DNA from: Plotosus lineatus
Taxonomy: Eukaryota; Chordata; Actinopteri; Siluriformes; Plotosidae
Assembly (NCBI GenBank): GCA_024760905.1
Contig: CM045750.1
Location: 15,524,419-15,588,418 of the forward strand
Direction: 5' to 3'
Length of the DNA: 64,000 bases
Below, piece after piece: positions 43,851 through 54,707 of the stretch. The notes below the pieces were generated by a model. It saw only the letters and a program-made list of their open reading frames with translations, searched no databases and was not told the origin of the DNA. Each line of letters opens with the position of its first letter. Within the stretch, counting starts at the first letter, position 1. The position numbers and the translations under genes were made by a program.

Positions 43851-43995
43851 TCGTGCAGAAGCCAATGGCAAACCACTGCACTATCCTTGCCAAGAAAACC
43901 CTCCATGAAGATGATAATCAAGGCGTTATCCTTCATGACAGGTCGCCAGGAGTCGTCCTACGACTCGGAATGTACCAGACCAGACCATTCATGAC
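43851..43995 (+). repeat. Foreign tail joined to SINE-A head
   Basis: 'aatggcaaaccactgcacta' and 'ccttgccaagaaaaccctcc' resemble the tails of RTE-mobilised SINEs in other animals. 'caggtcgccaggagtcgtcc' follows. It may be a third head/tail combination or a simple insertion; only one copy is present. Confidence 0.4.
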
Positions 43996-44129
43996 TAGAA
44001 TTAAAACTGTACTCGATATTAGTTTATTGATAAGAATCCAGGCACGTACCAAAGTGATAAACATCACCATAAATAATCTGCTGATTCTACCCAAACCACT
44101 TGTTTGTTATTGTTTAACATTGTAGTCAT

Positions 44130-44400
44130 TCATTCATTCTCTATGCCACTTAATCCTAATTGGGGCCCGGGGGAGGTTGGCACACCTCTCAGCCAACTGT
44201 GGGTAAAGGCAGGGTACACCCTGGACAGTTCACCAGGCCATCGCAGGTTCAACCATTCACACTCACATCTAGGGGTGATTTCAAACAGCCAATTAGCCGA
44301 CTGTGCATGTTTTTGGACTGTGGGAGAAAACCAGAGTACCCCGTAGAAGCCGATCCAAATACGAGGAGAACAATCAAGCTCCACATAGAAACATCCAAGC
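44130..44400 (-). mobile_element. SINE-A, head truncated
   Basis: Reverse copy from 'cattcattctctatgccact' to 'gctccacatagaaacatcc'. The head is replaced by SINE-D at 44401. Confidence 0.8.
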
Positions 44401-44757
44401 CGGGGCTCCCAAGTGGTGCATCGACAAAGTACCTGAGTTAACCTGGACATCACAAGTTCAAATCCAGTTTAATGCCACAGCCATCCATGGCCTGGAATCC
44501 ATCGGCTGAGCTCTCACGGGAGGGAAGGAGCTCATTCGTACGATGGACACATAGCGCTTTCCCTACCAGTGTGTTAGACCTCCCCAAAATACGCATGGTA
44601 CCGCAGTTCAGAAAGAGCTAGTGGCTAGCATTGTATGTCATGGAGGGCACGTGTGCATGCTTTCACCCACCCTGCTCGGTGGTGTGATAAGGAAGCCCAT
44701 ACCTGAAGGGTGAATACGACTCAAATTAGTGAGAATATGGTGGAGAAAAAAAAAAAA
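44401..44757 (+). mobile_element. SINE-D, uninterrupted copy
   Basis: tRNA-like head 'ggggctcccaagtggtgcat' and B-box 'caagttcaaatcc'. The body has 'gccacagccatccatggcct' and 'ggctagcattgtatgtcatg'. A poly-A stretch is at 44746-44757. A second copy is at 52337-53845, split by a hAT element, and this copy shows the empty site. Confidence 0.85.
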
Positions 44758-44886
44758 GTCAGTTCATGAATCAAACCCAGGACTTTCTTTTTGGATGCGG
44801 ATGTGTTACCGCGCTGCCCACAGGTCTTGGAGGCCTGAACTCGTTCATTAGCATGGCGAATTATATTTCATGCATTTATAGAAATA

Positions 44887-45740
44887 CAGTGTTACATCAC
44901 TTTACGAAATTAATCCGTTCCAACGCCCTTTTCGTAACTTGTATTTTTCATAAATTGAACCGCATTTTACATGTAAAACGCGTGATTCGTTCCAAGGCTC
45001 CCGATACTACCCCCTAAACCCTTTAAAAATTACAAAAGCATACCTTTTTAAAGCCTCCTTCTGCTTCAATATCGTACCGATGGTAGATGAGTTTGACCAT
45101 ATTCCTTTGTGATATCACTCGAGCCCGTTTCTTCTTAGCAGAGTTATAATCTTACAAATGTTTATGGAAGATTAAAAGCCTGACTCAAGAAATAAAGCAT
45201 GAAACAACAGTAACTCTGTTCTTTACACGAAAAGCATCATGGTAGATGCAGCTCCATAATAGCCAATGGGAGGGAGCTGCGTCATCCCTTCAAGCCAATA
45301 GGAGGCCAGCGGGGTGGGATGTTGGGAGATAGCCAATAAGAGGGAGCTGTGTCATCCCTCCTAGCCAATGGGAGGCCAGCGGGGCGGGATGTTGGGAGAT
45401 AGGCAATGGGCGGTAGCTGCATCATCCCTCCTAGCCAATGGGAGGCCAGCGGGGCGGGATGTTGGGAGATAGGCAATGGGCGGTAGCTGCATCATCCCTC
45501 CTAGCCAATGGGAGGCCAGCGGGGCGGGATGTTTGAAAGTCATTGATGTGAGAGCAGCTTGTGCATTGTTTGAATGTTTATATGGCGCGTTTTAATGTTT
45601 GAATGGCGCGTTTTAATGTTTAAGATGGCGCTTTCGTAACGTGAACTTGTTTCGTATCCAGATACAAAAATTTTAGGACAATACGTTTCATAACCTGCAT
45701 TTTTCGTTTGGTGAGACTTTCGTAAAGTGAGTTACCACTG
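44887..45740 (-). mobile_element. Tigger/pogo-like element with four CCAAT repeat units
   Basis: Inverted termini CAGTGTTACATCACTTTACG and its complement, TA at 44885-44886 and 45741-45742, 854 bp. The transposase relic is on the minus strand (about 45050-45130). Its first exon part is joined by apparent recombination at a cttctt microhomology. The 70-bp array lies upstream of the relic. Confidence 0.9.
45263..45538 (-). repeat. 70-bp tandem repeat, four units, with CCAAT boxes
   Basis: The motif gcggggcgggatgttgggag (first unit has t in place of c) recurs every 70 bp: its 'gat' falls at 45318, 45388, 45458 and 45528. Each full unit carries agCCAATgggagg and a related second box, a possible NF-Y array. 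Units 3 and 4 are almost identical. Confidence 0.93.
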
Positions 45741-45837
45741 TAATAGCATATGAATTAATTACAAATCTAATTAAGGAATATGTTAAAACTTAAGAAAAAG
45801 TATCAGTCTGTCCTTTTCACAATAATCTTATTAGTTA

Positions 45838-46440
45838 CAGGGGCAGTACAGTGGCATAGTCATCAGCACATCCGCCTCACAACAAGGCTCTGAATTTGAG
45901 GCCTCGCCTTGGTCATTTTTGTGTGAAGTTTACATGTTCTGCCCATAGTTGTGTGAGTTTCCTCTGGGTACTCTGGTTTCCTCCTCCATGTGTAAGTGTG
46001 AATGTTAGTGGTTGTGTGTGTATGTTGGCCGGAATGGTCTGTTGAGAGCAACTCGAATTGCGGTTCAGCAAATGAGTGAGAGAAATTAGGTGAGAGTACA
46101 AGGACCAAAGCAAATGGTTCATAACGTATTATATAGGCGTAGTGGTTAACATATCTGCCTCACAACAAGAAGGTTCTGGGTTTGAGTCCTGCTGTGTGAA
46201 GTTTGTTTGTTTTTCTCCATACTAATGATGGTTTCTTCGGTGTATTCTGGTTTCCTTCCACAGTCCAAAAGACATGCATATTAAGCAAATTGGCTGTTCC
46301 AAATAGCTCCATGTGTGAGAGTGAATGGTTGTCTGTGTAATGACCCTGAAATGGGTGTACCATACATTTGTGCAGTGGTGGCTGAGATAAGCTTCAGACT
46401 TCCCTCGCTCCTAAAATAAAGCAGTTTGATGGATGGATGG
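45838..46440 (+). mobile_element. Two tandem SINE-A copies
   Basis: First 45838-46080 ('agtacagtggcatagtcatc' to 'caaatgagtgag'), second 46130-46440 ('ggcgtagtggttaacatatc' to 'gatggatggatgg'). Both forward. Confidence 0.75.
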
Positions 46441-47510
46441 ATTGTATGACTGCCATATATTTTTCAAATATTTCACAGGTTTACGAAGTTGAAGGGCCCA
46501 TGAGAACTGACCCATGCGAAAAGTAATTGAAAATGCCAGAGGTGCATCAATGCAATTCCTTTTAGTTTCTACTGATAATTCTTCCAGAAAACGTGCCATA
46601 GTAGCATCTACAGAAAGGAGATGCCCTCCTACTTCCTGTCTGCAGATTTCTGCTCTCAGTTGTAACTATTCTGTGAGGACAAAACCAGCTTTCCCTTAAA
46701 AGAAAAAGAAGTGGAGGAAACATCCTGACAATGTCCCCTTGCCCCGTCTCCAGTCCCCTCTGTCCCAAAAAGCGGCCTCTTTGGCCCCCTTGCCAAAGCC
46801 TGAAACAAGAGCTAGTAGCATGAAGGGCCGGGCACACAAAAGAGCTCCTGTCATTCTCCAGCCCTGGACAGATCCCAGTTTCTCTCTCACATGGGATCTG
46901 CTCATTGATGATCCAAAAGAAACGACCCCCCCCCATCCTCCCCATCCGCCCCATCCCCCCATCTGAGTTGTACTCCCGACTCTTACAAAGCCCAGTAAGG
47001 GGGATGTGCACTTACCACCTAGTTAAAGCTTTTTTGGAAGTTGACAGCCAGGTGGACATGGGAAAAGAACTGTTAACCATCTTCGTAACTGCAGATCAAA
47101 AGATACGGCAGCTGAAACCACAAACTAGATTAACATTCTGACTGGAAATAAGTCTATAAGCACTCACACACTTATCACTCACTTTACCTTTCACAGACAT
47201 TAATCCATGCCTGTGCACCTGCACCCACCCCGAGCGGAGTAATTTCCTGAGAACCGTGCAGCATCACATGATGGAGCCATAATTTAATCAAGGAGCTCTT
47301 GACCACCACTACTAAAGTAGAGTGATTTAGATACAGTGTGAAAAACTGCTCGACTCACATGGAGATGAAAACTCTAGCATGGTACAATAAAAAATAAATA
47401 AATTAATTAAATTAAAAAAGGAGAAAGGCACATCACTACAGGCTCCAACCAAAGTCACTGGGCTTAAATTGTCCTCCTTATCCAGTTATACACTAAACTT
47501 AGTATGGTCA
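46441..47510. other. Unique-looking 1 kb, no gene confirmed
   Basis: 46640-47020 is richer in GC. Three overlapping frames (up to 149 codons on the minus strand) give no domain; the glycine-rich part comes from a C-rich run at 46925-46965. Confidence 0.35.
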
Positions 47511-47945
47511 TATTTACTCACTCAGTTCCCACACTGTTTAATCCTACTATCAGGGTCAGGGGATCCTATCTCAGGCTTGAACAGCTTGCCAGACCATCAC
47601 GAAGCCAACACACACATAACCATTCAGAGTCACACTCGGGGGCAATTTCTCCCTCACTCACTCATTTACCGATCCACTTAATCCTTCTTTTTCGGTAACG
47701 TTTATGCTGGAGCCTGTCTCACACTACACTGACCAAAGAAGGGCTACACCCTAACAGGCTTACCAGACCATCTCACGACAACACACAAATTCCTTTTCAC
47801 ACTCTAGCCATAGATAGTATAGATAGACAGACAGACGGACGGACAGACGGACGGACAGACGGACGGACGGACAGAAAGAAGCTGGACTTATACACAAAAC
47901 CGGACTCAATCCTGGGACCTTCTCACTGTGAGGCGGGCGTGTTAA
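47510..47945 (-). mobile_element. SINE-A fragments, reverse
   Basis: 47510-47650 tail and middle; 47655-47945 a second tail joined to a head ('cttctcactgtgaggcgggc'). The (ACGG)n run at 47817-47877 lies in between. Confidence 0.7.
47817..47877 (+). repeat. (ACAG/ACGG)n tetranucleotide repeat
   Basis: About 15 units. Confidence 0.95.
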
Positions 47946-47949
47946 AAAA

Positions 47950-48690
47950 TTTTCACTGGAAAATAAAATAAGCTTGCCAGAATGTAGCATTTCATGAACA
48001 GAGACGTGAACGTTAGGCTACACCCAATGTTTTTAATCAGAGCACTCTTGAATATGAAGGATGTGTGAAGGGACAATGGCCATATTCATACAGTAGTCTT
48101 TGCTACGTGCACTCGGCCCGTTTGTCTGTCTGTAGGCAAAAAGCTAAATCACAACTTAAAGGATGCTACGAGTGACACACCTGTGCCGATATTAAATAAT
48201 GTGAAATGTTGTTTACATTGTCTCCATCACAAATATCCATAGCATTTAATATAATACAAAACACCCTCCACAATATCTAAAAAAATGCTGCAATAACAAT
48301 ACAGGGCAAGAGGAAAAATGCTGGGTGATATTAGGTAAATATGGGCAGCAGGCAAGAGGAGATCTGGAAGGCAAAAGTACACGTGGATATAAAATGCAAT
48401 CAAAACGTTGATCAAATCTTCTCTGGATCCAACCTCTGTGTAATTACATATCGTGGTGGAAGCCCCTGTGGAGGAAAGGGGGAAGGTATTTGGAGGAGGA
48501 CACAGAGCTTACGTAGCATGGCGGTTTAGGGTGCAGTAGGTCTTTCATTTGTAACAACTTGGGACAGAAAACCATCAGGAAAGCCCCTGTCAGCATTCCT
48601 ACCACCATGACCTACTTCCAAACATGTTAGTTCTTACTTCCTCCTGACGCAGCATACCCAACCTTCAGAACCTACACACAAAAGGATCTT
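47950..48690. other. Unassigned, no gene
   Basis: No repeat recognised; frames under 65 codons. Confidence 0.4.
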
Positions 48691-48694
48691 ATCC

Positions 48695-48722
48695 AAAAAA
48701 AAAAAAAAAAAAAAAAAAAAAA
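48695..48722 (+). repeat. Poly-A run
   Basis: About 28 A just before a Tigger-like element. Confidence 0.95.
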
Positions 48723-48731
48723 CACTATATA

Positions 48732-49605
48732 CAATCGGCCCTCTACTTACGAAATTAATCCATTCCAGTGCCTTTATCGTAATCTGGCGTTTTCGTAAGT
48801 AGAGGTGTATTTTACATGTAAAACGCCTGATTCATTCCAAGGCTCCCAAGACTACCCCATAAACCCTTTAAAAATTATAAAAGGTACACCAATTTTGTAT
48901 GAAATATGTGTTAAAAGTAAAAGAAAATTATTTACCTTTTTAAAATCTCTCGAACCACCCATACGACACTTTAAAGTCCGGGGGTTGCTGGTCTGAAGAA
49001 CCCTCACCCCCACCCTCCTTCACGAGGTCCTTAAATATGGCGATTGCTTTTACCGAAATAATCGCCTCCGCCTCTGTATCTCCGCTTTTAATGCCTCCTT
49101 CTGCTTCAATATCGTCCCTACTGTAGAGGGGTTTCAGCCATACTCCTTTGCGATTTCGTTCAATCGTATGCCACTTTCGTATTTTTTTATTATTTCCTGC
49201 TTCACTTCGATTGATAACGGAGCCCGCCTCTTCTTTTCTGCATCACCGGGAATCACTTTCTTGGGGTCCATGATGGATAACGAAATATAACGCTGCAATG
49301 ATCAGTCTCAAAAAAACTCACGAGCCAACAGTCCTGTTCAACTCTCCTTCATGAGCAAACAGGAAGTGACAAACAAGAAGTATGGGTACAGTTCAGCTCC
49401 CTCCTGGCCAATGGGAGGCCAGCGGGACGGGATGTTGGGGGACAGCCAACTCGCGCACTGTTTGAATGTTTTAATGGCACGTTTGAATTTTTGAATGGCG
49501 CTTTTGTTGCTTTTGGTAAAAAGAGGTTGTTTTCGTAAAAAGAGGACGAAAATTTAGGAAAACGTTTTTCGTATTCAGAGGTTTTCGTAAGTAGAGGGCT
49601 GACTG
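48732..49605 (-). mobile_element. Tigger/pogo-like transposon keeping the DNA-binding region
   Basis: 874 bp, left end CAATCGGCCCTCTACTTACG, right end CGTAAGTAGAGGGCTGACTG, TA at 48730-48731 and 49606-49607. On the minus strand one CCAAT unit (49400-49450) precedes the transposase start at 49271. The coding part runs to about 48943 and then jumps to the 3' subterminal sequence, so the DDE domain is deleted. The least degraded coding copy in the window. Confidence 0.92.
48943..49271 (-). pseudogene. Tigger transposase, both N-terminal DNA-binding domains
   Basis: Starts MDPKKVIPGDAEKKRRAPLS. Codons 20-65 form the CENP-B-type helix-turn-helix (IKKYESGIRLNEIAKEYG, then NPSTVGTILKQKEALK), broken by one TGA at codon 46 (49134-49136). 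A one-base frameshift follows at about 49085. The second DNA-binding region then continues as ISVKAIAIFKDLVKEGG to the typical GWFERF at 48943-48960. Only one stop and one shift separate it from an open DNA-binding module. The catalytic DDE domain is absent. Confidence 0.92.
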
Positions 49606-49624
49606 TAATTTGAATAAATTTGGA

Positions 49625-50000
49625 CTTGCCAAAATTGCCTTATGTGCATGTTTTTGGACATAACCAGGAGAAACCAGAGTACCCAGAATAAAAACCCCTC
49701 ACAAGCATGGGGAGAACATGCAAACCTCACACAAGAAACACCTGAACTTTGCAAGGACGTTTCTGTGAAGAGTTTCCATGTTCTTCTTCTGCTTGCTCAG
49801 GTCTCCTACTGCAATACAGAAACATGCACAAGTAGGCAAATTGCAATTTCAAATTGCCTCTTGATTAGAGTGTGAATGGCATGACAAGCTGTTCAGGGTA
49901 TACCCCATCTTCACTCAGTGTTGGCCGAGATAGGCTCTAGCCTCACTGTGACCCTAATAGGAATGAAGCAGTTTGGCAAACAAATGAATGAGTGAGTTTG
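49625..50000. mobile_element. Two SINE-A pieces, opposite orientations
   Basis: 49625-49748 reverse ('gtgcatgtttttggacataa', 'gagaacatgcaaacctcaca'). 49750-50000 forward from mid-body to tail ('gctctagcctcactgtgacc', 'gaatgagtgag'). Confidence 0.7.
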
Positions 50001-51160
50001 ATTAGATTAGATTCACAGATAAAATTCTGCAGTCCAAGGTGTCCATTTAATTTTGAAGTGTCACTGTACATTTCTTAACCCATTACACAAATCACGGTAA
50101 ACCAATTTTCAGAAAAGCTTGCCTGTACAATCACTACAAGCAAGTATATCGAATGTATGAGGAAGTCTTAGTGTGCTATGCAACCTTCTATGATTACTGA
50201 TGTATATAAACTGAAATGGAAGTTTTTTTAGTCAGCTGCTGCCACTCACCACCTTAATTCGACTTTACCAAAGTTTCTCTAAAAAAAAAAAAAAAAAGAA
50301 CTTTTGACAGTGCTGGCTCATAAATGCTGAAAACAGAAAATCATTGGCCCTGCAGTCTGAAGACAAGGCCACAAAAATCAGTGAAACTCAGTAAAGGAGA
50401 CTGAGCTGCTATGAGTGTTCATCTGTCCTGTGAAGTAGCAGTATGTGTGTACTGTATGTGTATCTGGAAGTGGGTAGATAGCACTTTCCTCTGAACATAG
50501 CATCTCACAGAGCGATGAATACGTTTCTCACGAATGTTGAAGAAAATCAGGGTTCACCTGTCTTTCGCTACATTTAGTGACAGCTAACAACAATTAGCGA
50601 CATTAGCATAAAAGTGTTTGTGTAAGACAGCTGGCGAAGATTAGCGACTGTTAGCAAATGATAGCGACAGTGTTTGAGACAATAAACAACTACTGTATTT
50701 GTCACTGTTTAGTATCTTTTTTCAACTCATGGTAAAATATCAGATGTCAGGCGATGTAAGATGACAGATGTCAGGCGAATCTTGTAATTTACCCACTCTT
50801 ACCGCTACTGATGGACCCAACCCTATAAAAAGTACAAGGCATACACATATACACACACAGAAATTTAAAAACCAAAAAAAAAGAAATTTAGCAACATGTG
50901 ATACAGCTGTTTGCGGAAAACTAAACTCTCAAAGAAATTTTTTTAAGTTTTTTACGACGGGAAAAATTTTCACCAACTGTTTTGCAACCTCTGACAGACC
51001 CAAAATTTGCTACTATATTAACTAGTATTGATACATGCCTGATTGGTAGCTGGTGTACAATGAGGAAGCCTTACTGGTAGATGGGAACTATCTATGACTA
51101 AATTGGGGGGGGGGTGGTTTTTGCTAAAATGGGGACAAATGTTAGTGGGCGGGAAGTGGA
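50001..51160. other. Repeat-poor 1.1 kb
   Basis: No gene. Contains a cluster of TTAGCGAC-like words at 50573-50672 and a G-run at 51105-51115. Confidence 0.4.
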
Positions 51161-51165
51161 AAATA

Positions 51166-51650
51166 CAGTGGAACCTCACCTTACGAAGTCTCACCAAATG
51201 AAACATTCAGGTAACAAAAAGCATTTTCCTAAAATTTTTGTCTCAGAATACGAGACAAGTTCACGTTACGAAAGCACCATCTTAAAAATTCAAACGCACC
51301 ATTCAAACATTCAAACAATGCATGAGCTGCTATCCCATCAATGATGTTCAAACATCCCGCCCCGCTGGCCTCCCATTGGCTAACAACTGAGCTGCCGTTC
51401 ATGTCACCGTCATTCAAGCGCCATCTTGGACAGGTCCACCTGACGCCATCTTGGACAAGGATCCCATTGCCTATGAGGAATGACGCAGCTAATTCCCATT
51501 GCCTATTATAGAGCTGAATCCACCATGATGCTTTTCATCTAAAGGACAGAGTTACTGTTGTTTTATGCTTTATTTCTTGACTCAGGCTTTTAACCTTCCA
51601 TAAACATTTGTAAGATTATAACTCTGCTAAGAAGACATGGTCAACACGTG

Positions 51651-51684
<34 letters not shown>

Positions 51685-51931
51685 GTGAGAAGAAGAAACG
51701 GGCTCGAGTGATATCGCAAAGGAATATGGCCAAACCCGTCTACCATCAGTACGATATTGAAGCAGAAGGAGGTCTTAAAAGGTATGCTTTTATAATTTTA
51801 AAAGCGTTTAGGGGGTAGTATTGGGAGCCTTGGAACGAATCACGCATTTTATATGTAAAATGCAGTTCAATTTATGAAAAATACAGGAAAAGCTCTGGAA
51901 CAGATTAATTTCGTAAGATGAGACACCACTG
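51166..51931 (+). mobile_element. Tigger/pogo-like element
   Basis: CAGTGGAACCTCACCTTACG left end, TA at 51164-51165 and 51932-51933, right end degenerate (GATGAGACACCACTG). One CCAAT unit at 51355-51380. The transposase relic (SEKKKRA region, 51686-51780) is preceded by (CA)n at 51650-51684. Confidence 0.88.
51650..51684 (+). repeat. (CG)(CA)n inside transposase start region
   Basis: The run sits between 'gacatggtcaacac' and 'gtgagaagaagaaacggg', the same place as in the 2162 and 41402 copies. Confidence 0.9.
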
Positions 51932-51934
51932 TAA

Positions 51935-52335
51935 TTAAAAGTTGAACGAAACTGTTGCGTGCAGTAAAAAAAAATAAATAAATAAAGAGTTTTAATCCAC
52001 AGCTTGAAAGCGTTTCTGATTAAATTAACAACCTGAATCTATTTTTATATGTTGCTAAGATACATATATACATCTACTGAATAAAGAGACTACACTAATG
52101 TATACCAATATCTTTTTGTTCCTACTGGGAACAAGCGAGTCATCACGTGTGGGATGAGAAATAATTTGCTTTCATCTGAAGTCATATCTTTTTCTTGTAA
52201 TGTCTGGCACTCTCTAAACCAGTGTCTAAAGCCAAGGTCTTTTTTCATAAACCCACAGTTGTGAAGCGAGTGATACAAGCATTCGAGCTGTTCTGTTTCA
52301 GAACGGGGAGGAACAAAAGAAAAAAAAAAATTTGA
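51935..52335. other. Unassigned sequence
   Basis: A 105-codon minus frame (52090-52407) reads into the SINE-D and hAT boundary; no domain recognised. Confidence 0.35.
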
Positions 52336-52540
52336 AGGGCTCCCAAGTGGCACATCGACAAGATGCGCAACTATTAACCCAGAGATCGGTAGGGATGTCA
52401 TTGACAATCGGAATATCGCCGATATAATTATGTCGATCGATAATCGATACCTATAAAAGGGGTATCGATACTTCTAACGTTATAGCTTCCTGTGTTCATG
52501 ACAGCGTCTGTAGTAAATGCCATTTTCAATGACACCTCGA

Positions 52541-52675
52541 GTAAATAGTACATCCCGCCTTTCTGTATTGTAAATAGTACGTCCCGCCTCTCTGTATTGT
52601 AAATGGTACGTCCCATCTCTCTGTATGGTAAATAGTACGTCCCGCCTCTCTGTATGGTAAATGGTACGTCCCTGC
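52541..52675 (+). repeat. 29-bp tandem repeat in hAT element
   Basis: About 4.6 copies with the core gtacgtcccgcctctctgta. Units differ mainly at tattg/tatgg and atag/atgg. Confidence 0.92.
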
Positions 52676-52682
52676 TTCTAGT

Positions 52683-52775
52683 GTGCCGTCAGAGCGCATG
52701 TTCTCGACAGCACGGAACATTTTGAACAAGAAGAGACACTTATCACCGGATAATGCAGATATGTGCATCTTCTGA
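52683..52775 (+). pseudogene. hAT transposase C-terminal (hATC dimerisation) remnant
   Basis: Reads VPSERMFSTARNILNKKR, then LSPDNADMCIF and a stop. This is the conserved hATC segment (SxxPSERxFS ... LxxxNADxLxFL) of Ac-like hAT transposases. Ala-Ser-Ser just upstream fits the family too. The zinc-finger and catalytic regions are absent, so the copy is non-autonomous. Confidence 0.9.
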
Positions 52776-53849
52776 ATCTATACATCCATTTTCGATTCCA
52801 CGTCACTGTGACATGCAGCGGAGAGCCAATCCGTTCTGTACTGCACTGTGTGGGCGGATCCGATAGCTTCAAACTCCAATTTTATTGGATTATAACAACA
52901 GCCACAGACTGCGCGTGTTGTTTGAGTAAAGAGATAAATTTCCCTCGTTTTGATCGGCTCATTTCCACGAAACCAAGCACAGCTGGCAAGCAAACACAAA
53001 AGGACAGACATGGAAAAACTTCAACCCACAGAGCAGCCAATTGCCAAAACTTGGGACACGCTTCCTGTCACATAAACACTGCAGAGTGCGAGTCCAACAA
53101 AATTAGAGATCCAAAGTATCGGACCCACCCACACAGAAAGGATTGGCTCTCAGCTTCGCGCCACAGTGACGTGGCATTGAAAGTAGATGAATAAATTTGC
53201 TCTGAGCAGTTAGAAAGTGAAGCTGCATCATCTCCTGCTTGGCCTTTTAAAATGCTGGCGCTGCCGGCAGCACAAACAACCGTCGTACACAACACTCGCA
53301 CTGCACCGCCATGAATCATGCTTCACCACTTTTGCGGTCGTAAAGTCAAACAGACGAAACTCGCATTGGTCGTAAGTTGACGACTCACTGTATTCAATGC
53401 ATTATACAAAATACTGTAATATATCTTAGTCTGTTCTCTTTAATGCATTTATGGAACAGTACAGCAATATTCCAATGTATCGATACATCGGAATTTTTTT
53501 TTATCAATATATCGATACCAATAATAGGTTTTCAATGACACCCCTAGAGATCGGAAGTTCGAATCCGGGTGAATGCCACAGCTGCAGTGGCTAGGAGAGC
53601 TAATTGGCCGAGCTCTCACGGAAGGAAGGGATGGCAAGCTCATTCATATGAGGGGGTGGATAGCGCTTTCCTCCGAGTGTGTCAGACCGTCCCCAAGATG
53701 TGGATGGCTAGCATTGTATTTCATGGAGGGGATGTGTGATTTCGCCTCTCCCTGTTCAGTCGTGGTTGTGTGATAGGGAAGAAAATACCTGATGGGTGGC
53801 AATTAGATACAAATAAATTAGAGAGAAAATGGAGGGGAAAAAAAAAATA

Positions 53850-54705
53850 GAATTGAAGTAAGACATTCAGGATGACGACTGACAGCGCACAAGTTGTGCA
53901 GCATGTCCTTAAGCATTCCTTAGCGCTACGCTAGAGTTACAGTATATTCAATAGTCTAATAAAAGACACACAAACATTGCTAAAAGCCTACCCGCCAGGC
54001 AGGGTGTGTACAATGTACGGTATGTTAAATCAATATTCGCTGCAAATTTTAGGTAGAAATCAATGCTGAAGCCTGAATTGAAACCGTGAAAATATATTTT
54101 TTATCTGTATTATTGACTTAAGTCAACAAAGGAGATGTGCTGCTAATAACAAAAGTCCAGCTTTTGCTCATGCATATCAACCAAAACTTGATGGAATGGT
54201 GAGAATCGCTTACAAGATGAAGCATCAGCCTTCTTCTCTATTTACAGAAGCCTTGGCGGGGGTGGGGTGGGGTGGGGTGGGGTGGGGGGTGCAATTTTTT
54301 TCTTCTCTCATTGACACAATGTGCAGTTCAGCTTCGTTCCCGGTTCAACCACCATTTGATTTTACCATCTGTTCAATCACGAAATGCATTCCTGTTCATA
54401 GCCACTGTCCAGACAACCATTGTTGTGATGACCACGGTGAAAACAAACAAGTGCACATGACTGAATAATGAAGGCAAAAAAGAAAATACAGTACTGCCCC
54501 ATTGACGGACTTGTGAGTCAGCGGGGTGTTGTAATAACCTGCTCAGTATTTCTTGACGCTGCATCCTCTTGCTTTTCAAAGCCCTTTGATTATTTTTATA
54601 CACACCAGAACGTTTAACACAGTTTTCAATACAAAGTACTGGGATTATGATCTGATATGATAATTCCTTGTAATCAACCAGACACGTACAATTAAGTGGC
54701 CGGAG
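53850..54705. other. Repeat-poor stretch, candidate conserved noncoding DNA
   Basis: No gene. 54060-54240 has motif texture typical of enhancers ('attattgacttaagtcaaca', 'gctcatgcatatcaacc'). A G-rich repeat lies at 54257-54290. Confidence 0.35.
54257..54290 (+). repeat. (GGGGT)n repeat, G-quadruplex potential
   Basis: About five GGGGT units ending in GGGGGG: at least four G-tracts of four or more within 34 bp. Confidence 0.93.
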
Positions 54706-54707
54706 AT

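Larger units (their letters stand above)
52390..53546 (+). mobile_element. hAT (Ac-like) element with perfect 8-bp TSD
   Basis: 1157 bp, termini TAGGGATGTCATTGA and TCAATGACACCCCTA (14 of 15 complementary). TSD gagatcgg is exact at 52382-52389 and 53547-53554. It contains subterminal 'atcgatac' repeats at both ends, a 29-bp tandem array (52541-52675), and a transposase dimerisation-domain fragment at 52683-52775. The 143-codon frame at 52763-53194 has no recognised domain. Confidence 0.93.
52337..53845 (+). mobile_element. SINE-D interrupted by a hAT element
   Basis: Head at 52337-52389 ('gggctcccaagtggcacatc'). The rest is at 53547-53845 ('aagttcgaatccgggtgaat', 'ggctagcattgtatttcatg', A-rich end). 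The break falls just before the B box. Compare the uninterrupted copy at 44401. Confidence 0.9.

Noticed and set aside
52763..53194. 143-codon frame inside the hAT element as a transposase
   Set aside because: It lies after the hATC segment and stop, in another frame, with no hAT motif.
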